From: Leptodactylus fallax
Lineage: Eukaryota; Chordata; Amphibia; Anura; Leptodactylidae
Assembly: GCA_947044405.1 (NCBI GenBank)
Contig: CAMRHE010000021.1
Location: 4,820,501 to 4,884,500, forward strand
Reading direction: 5' to 3'
DNA: 64,000 bases
Position 1 is the stretch's first letter, and every line of letters begins with the position of its first letter. Positions 60,696 to 64,000 of this stretch are shown here, in pieces. A program made the position numbers and the translations under genes. The notes under the pieces were generated by a model, which searched no databases, was not told the origin of the DNA, and saw only the letters and a program-made list of their open reading frames with translations.

Positions 60696-61227
60696 GTAAT
60701 CTGTGTAAATTTGCAATGCATATAGTGTTCTTAGTCTGACTGTATAAATGAGAAGATGCAAAATCGTCTGTTTCTATAGTAAAAATGCATAATTTTCGTT
60801 GCCGTGGTCACAAAAGCGAAGTTTATGATGAATGTAAGCAATTTTTAATTTGGTTTAGACATAAGCAATTGGAATATAACATTTAAAAGCTGGGAACAAA
60901 ATTTGTGTTACATAGTGTATCAAAACGGCCATCACGTGAATGAAGATTTAGATTAAATGGCACCCTATGCTGAATTTCTTTTGGAACCTTCAACGAGAAG
61001 ACATGAGAACAAATGATTATATAATCTAAACTAGCTTTAGTCCTTCCAACAGCTGCTAAACTCCTGGACCTTTGGCGGTTAAATGAACAAAACATAGAAC
61101 AACATAGGGTTCCATCTGAATTTGTTTCAGCAGAACCATTGTAGGTCTGCATACTTTGCATATTCATATACAGTAGTTGTTAGCCTGCATTCACATTACA
61201 GCGGTTTGAAAGCAGTATAAGCATCTT
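60696..61227. other. No gene recognised
   Basis: This is AT-rich DNA just after the splice donor. A 94-codon minus frame at 60883-61167 is not recognised. Confidence 0.4.
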
Positions 61228-61430
61228 GCCAGACCCGACTCCCAAATTAATACAAATCCCAGACTCCTAAATACATTCAGACCCAGACCCCAATCAAAGA
61301 TTAAACTCAATCCAGACCCCTGAACAGATTCAGCAGTCAATTCAGAGCCTGAACCAGACCCCAAAATAGTTCAAATCCCATACCAGACCAGACCAGACCA
61401 AACATCAATTCAGACCCTAAACGCGATCCC
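61228..61430. repeat. Degenerate CAGACCC-rich tandem repeat
   Basis: Loose units built on CAGACCC and AATTCAGACCC recur every 16-22 bp, with ACCAGACCAGACCAGACC near 61382. Confidence 0.65.
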
Positions 61431-61661
61431 ACCACTTACCACTTCTCACAAAGTCCTCTTCACCTCTAAGCAATGTTGCACTAGGTCCTTATGATGACCA
61501 GTATCAAAACCTTGTGTTCAACTTTGGATGTGTAAGGACCTTTTGCAGAGGTGATCAAAGGTTAAAGAGTACAGAGGACCTTTCATAGCAGCTGTTCTGG
61601 ACTTTGCAGCATTGACCCATTGAAGTGAATGGGATCTTGCTTCAGTGCCCAAAACAAACAC

Positions 61662-61925
61662 TAAGGCCGGTTGCCGCCCATGTGTGTGCCGTGCTTCCGC
61701 GGCCCCTTTCATTAAATGAATAGGAGCCACAGAAGCAAGGGCTGCAAAATAGGACAGGAATAGGACCTGTTCTATATTTTGCGGCCCGGACTGTCGGCCT
61801 GCACACGTGACTTTGTAATTCATGGTCATGTGTACGGGCCCATAGAAATGAATGGGTCAGTGTGCTATCTGTGAAATACACGGATAGCACACTGATCATG
61901 GCCACGGTTGCCTGCAAGGGGCCTA
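61662..61925. mobile_element. hAT-like MITE with TAAGGCC ends
   Basis: The left end is TAAGGCCGGTTGCC, and the right end, reverse-complemented, is TAGGCCCCTTGCAGGC. The flanks ACAAACAC (61654-61661) and AGAAAAAC (61926-61933) match in six of eight bases. The pair CAGTGTGCTATC and GATAGCACACTG makes a hairpin at 61859-61894. It is non-coding, although 86-137-codon frames cross it. Confidence 0.6.
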
Positions 61926-61933
61926 AGAAAAAC

Positions 61934-62521
61934 AGCTTTCTGAGAACTGCAGTTTCAGTATCTGATGTAAGTAATGAAGAAGCTACAGCTCTTGTATTAG
62001 CACCGCTGTCTGTCAAACAGCTGATCAGTAAGGGAAGGCCAAGAGCCTCCCCCACAGGTCTAAAACGAATAGCCTACATTAAACCTATTGGAAGTAATAG
62101 TAGTAATAATAATAATTATTAATAAGAACAAGAATTATTGTGGTAGTAGGAAAATTATAAATAATAAATAAAACTACTAGGTGTAGAGTAGGAGTGACAA
62201 CCTCAGTACCCCTCATAAACAGTAACAGCCATATTGTTGCTCAAAAGCAGTCACACTGCTGCCATATCATTGGCTGCAAAAACAGCCGCAGTAACCTCCC
62301 TATAAATTCTAATAGTCACAGTAGCCTCAAAAGAAAATACAAGCCACATTGCCCCCTTAAATGGTCACTAATTTTTCCGACAATTTAGTCTCATTTCATA
62401 GAGCATGTGATTCTGGACCAAAATGTAATACACTTAAATTAAAAATGTGGCTGCCACTAGGTGACTTCCTTCTAGCGAATTTGCCGTTTACTCTTTTGTT
62501 ACTAAGGAAGTCCATCCCTAG
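61934..62521. other. No gene recognised
   Basis: An AAT/TAA-rich patch lies at 62095-62170. The frames are short. Confidence 0.45.
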
Positions 62522-63001
62522 TGTGGGGAAGGTAGCTCGGTAGCAGCAATGGTGCGGACCCAACCAGTCAGAGACAGGGGCACAATATCTGCTGCAACAC
62601 TGGTTTATTTGAAAAAAATAGCAAAAAAAAATAAACCTTACGTCAGGTACAAAATAAAACACAGCCTTAACTTCAGGCAAAAACAAACAAAATCCTGCTC
62701 GTCCGAGCGCCAATTAAACAGTAACAAAACTAACTATCCATGTAGCTTTCTGCCGGCCACACAAACAAGCAAGTTGGCACAGTACCAGAGTTCCAGGGTG
62801 TCAGGGCAGATCCAGACGCCAGCTCTCACTCCCCAGGATCTGCCCTGAAGTGCAGGTTCTGAGGCCTTTTATGGGCCAGTAATGAACATAGGACTCTCAG
62901 CTGGGCTGAGCCTATTCAAGACCCGTACTGGACCACACATAGGTTAAAAACCTGGGGGAGATATAACATGACTCCAGCACTCTGCCCGTCACCTTCTCAC
63001 A
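62522..63001 (-). mobile_element. Solo LTR with 4-bp CTAG duplication
   Basis: A 480-bp unit lies between two CTAG copies (62518-62521 and 63002-63005). Plus-strand ends are TGTGGGGAAGG and CCTTCTCACA, an inverted pair. On the minus strand it has CATAAAAGG near 62870 (TATA-like) and AATAAA at 62609-62604, giving promoter and then polyadenylation signal in order. A 4-bp duplication suits many retroviruses and Ty3-type elements. No internal region remains. Its sequence differs from the LTR at 58379. Confidence 0.75.
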
Positions 63002-63005
63002 CTAG

Positions 63006-63257
63006 ATACATTCCATTCCATCATGTGAGTGTAGAGGGTGGTGATTTTGTTGATTCTCCTCACAGCTTGCACAGACATGTCTGCAAACTGTTCCTGCATT
63101 GAAAAGAATGAGGATTCTGCAAATCTCACAGCTTACAATCTAAGAAAAATCTTCCACTCCATCTGCACTTGTATCTACTTCTGGCTGTTTGTGTGATTAC
63201 GGATGGGATATTATTCATGGAAAGGGGCCCGGCAAAAGTAGTCGGCTCAGCGGAGGT
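63006..63257. other. No gene recognised
   Basis: Nothing recognisable. Confidence 0.4.
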
Positions 63258-63500
63258 GATTAAATATAACAAACACTTATACTCACTTCTCCTGGGACTC
63301 CATTGGCTCCCTGCATCTTCTTCAGGGCTTTTTCAGCCTGTGACTTACATCAGGCCCGTGACCGCTGAGGCCCAATCACAGGCCCCAGCAGTGGTGTTGC
63401 AGGCAGAAGAGGATGCTACCGACAGCCAGATGGAGCGAAGATGCCCTGGAGAGGTGAGGTAAGGTGAGTAGAAGTGTTTTTTATTTTCCATCACCTCCCC
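63258..63500. repeat. Dispersed foldback repeat with ACTCAC...GTGAGT arms
   Basis: CACTTATACTCACTTCTCCT faces GGAGAGGTGAGGTAAGGTGA and GTAGAAGTG, and an inner CAGGGC/GCCCTG pair also mirrors. The arms resemble those of the T2 MITE at 41195, but no TTAA ends are visible. Confidence 0.5.
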
Positions 63501-63589
63501 TGGGCCTCTGAGGCGACCCCAGTGTATAATAATAGCACTAAAACTAAACAGAGTGCCGATGCTCACGAATACTCGCCTGAATCGACTTA

Positions 63590-64000
63590 AGGGTGACTCT
63601 TGGGAGCATTTTATACTGTTTGGAACCACTGTGGGGAGCATATTATATTGTGTGGGGTCACTGTGGAGCATATTATACTGTGTGGGGCCACTGTGGAGCA
63701 TTATATACTGTGTGGGAACCACTGTAGAGCACATTATACTGTGTGGGGGCCACTGTGAAGTACATTATACTGTGTGTGGGTCACTGTGGAGCATATTATA
63801 CTGTGTGGGGTCACTTTGCAGCATATTATACTGTGTGGGGACTCTGTGGAGCATATTATACTGTGTGGGGCCACTGTGGAGCACATTATACTCTGTGGGG
63901 GCCACTGTTCAGAATATTATACTGTGTGAGGGCCACTGTGGAGCATATTATACTGTTTGGGGGCCATTGTGGAGCACATCATACTCTGTGGAGGCCACTG
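63590..64000. repeat. 30-bp minisatellite running off the window
   Basis: About 13 units near GGAGCATATTATACTGTGTG followed by GGGGCCACTGT. Periods are 29-31 bp, mostly with small differences. The right border lies beyond 64000. The TATTATAC core alternates with a GGGGCCACTGT block. Confidence 0.95.

Noticed and set aside
61642..62055. 137-codon minus-strand gene
   Set aside because: It spans a hAT-like MITE with hairpin and has no family resemblance.
52500..64000. CRISPR array (regular 30-bp repeats)
   Set aside because: Units are contiguous tandem copies without unique spacers, in eukaryotic DNA. They are minisatellites.

Overview
The window looks like repeat-rich, intron-poor vertebrate DNA, most probably from a frog or toad. 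It has no bacterial or viral gene organisation: most open frames are short and random, the background is AT-rich, and nearly everything recognisable is transposable-element debris. The amphibian reading rests on many short elements with TTAA target sites and TTAAAGGRR-type ends (the T2/piggyBac-type MITEs described in Xenopus), on L2-type LINE tails reading CGCTGCGGAATATG followed by AAT repeats, on Tc1/mariner copies, on 8-bp-duplication hAT-like MITEs, and on several 30-bp-class minisatellites. No ordinary host gene could be recognised.

Layout. 0-2.5 kb: a GGTTCACA-ended foldback MITE with a second palindromic MITE nested in it, then a decayed Tc1 transposon and a tRNA-like SINE head. 2.5-13 kb: mostly unremarkable DNA with a T2 foldback, L2 fragments, two related hAT-like MITEs (one inserted inside a T2 element) and a third hAT-like MITE. 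13.2-16.7 kb: one 31-32 bp minisatellite broken by three different transposons. 16.7-22.5 kb: quiet DNA with T2 remnants. 22.5-25.65 kb: an almost full-length LINE (endonuclease and reverse transcriptase, frameshifted). 26.2-27.7 kb: a possible LTR element. 29-42 kb: T2 elements, two more Tc1 elements and related MITEs. 42.8-44.1 kb: the 3' part of an L1-type LINE. 45-54.9 kb: large T2 foldbacks, GGTTCACA MITEs, minisatellites and two neighbouring GGGGCCCC MITEs. 55.2-56.6 kb: a 1.43-kb hAT-like element with a perfect 8-bp target duplication and a minisatellite inside it. 58.4-63.0 kb: two solo LTRs on the minus strand. 63.6 kb to the end: a 30-bp minisatellite that leaves the window.

The most gene-like locus is 59387-60695 (+): a two-exon reading frame with a cysteine-rich N-terminus, an acidic linker and a conserved-looking domain. 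It is interrupted by one in-frame TAA and ends at a plausible splice donor with no continuation found. I read it as a recently inactivated, incomplete copy of an uncharacterised, probably mobile (transposase-like) family. The elements do not work together as a pathway; what the window records is an order of insertions, and several nestings give relative ages.
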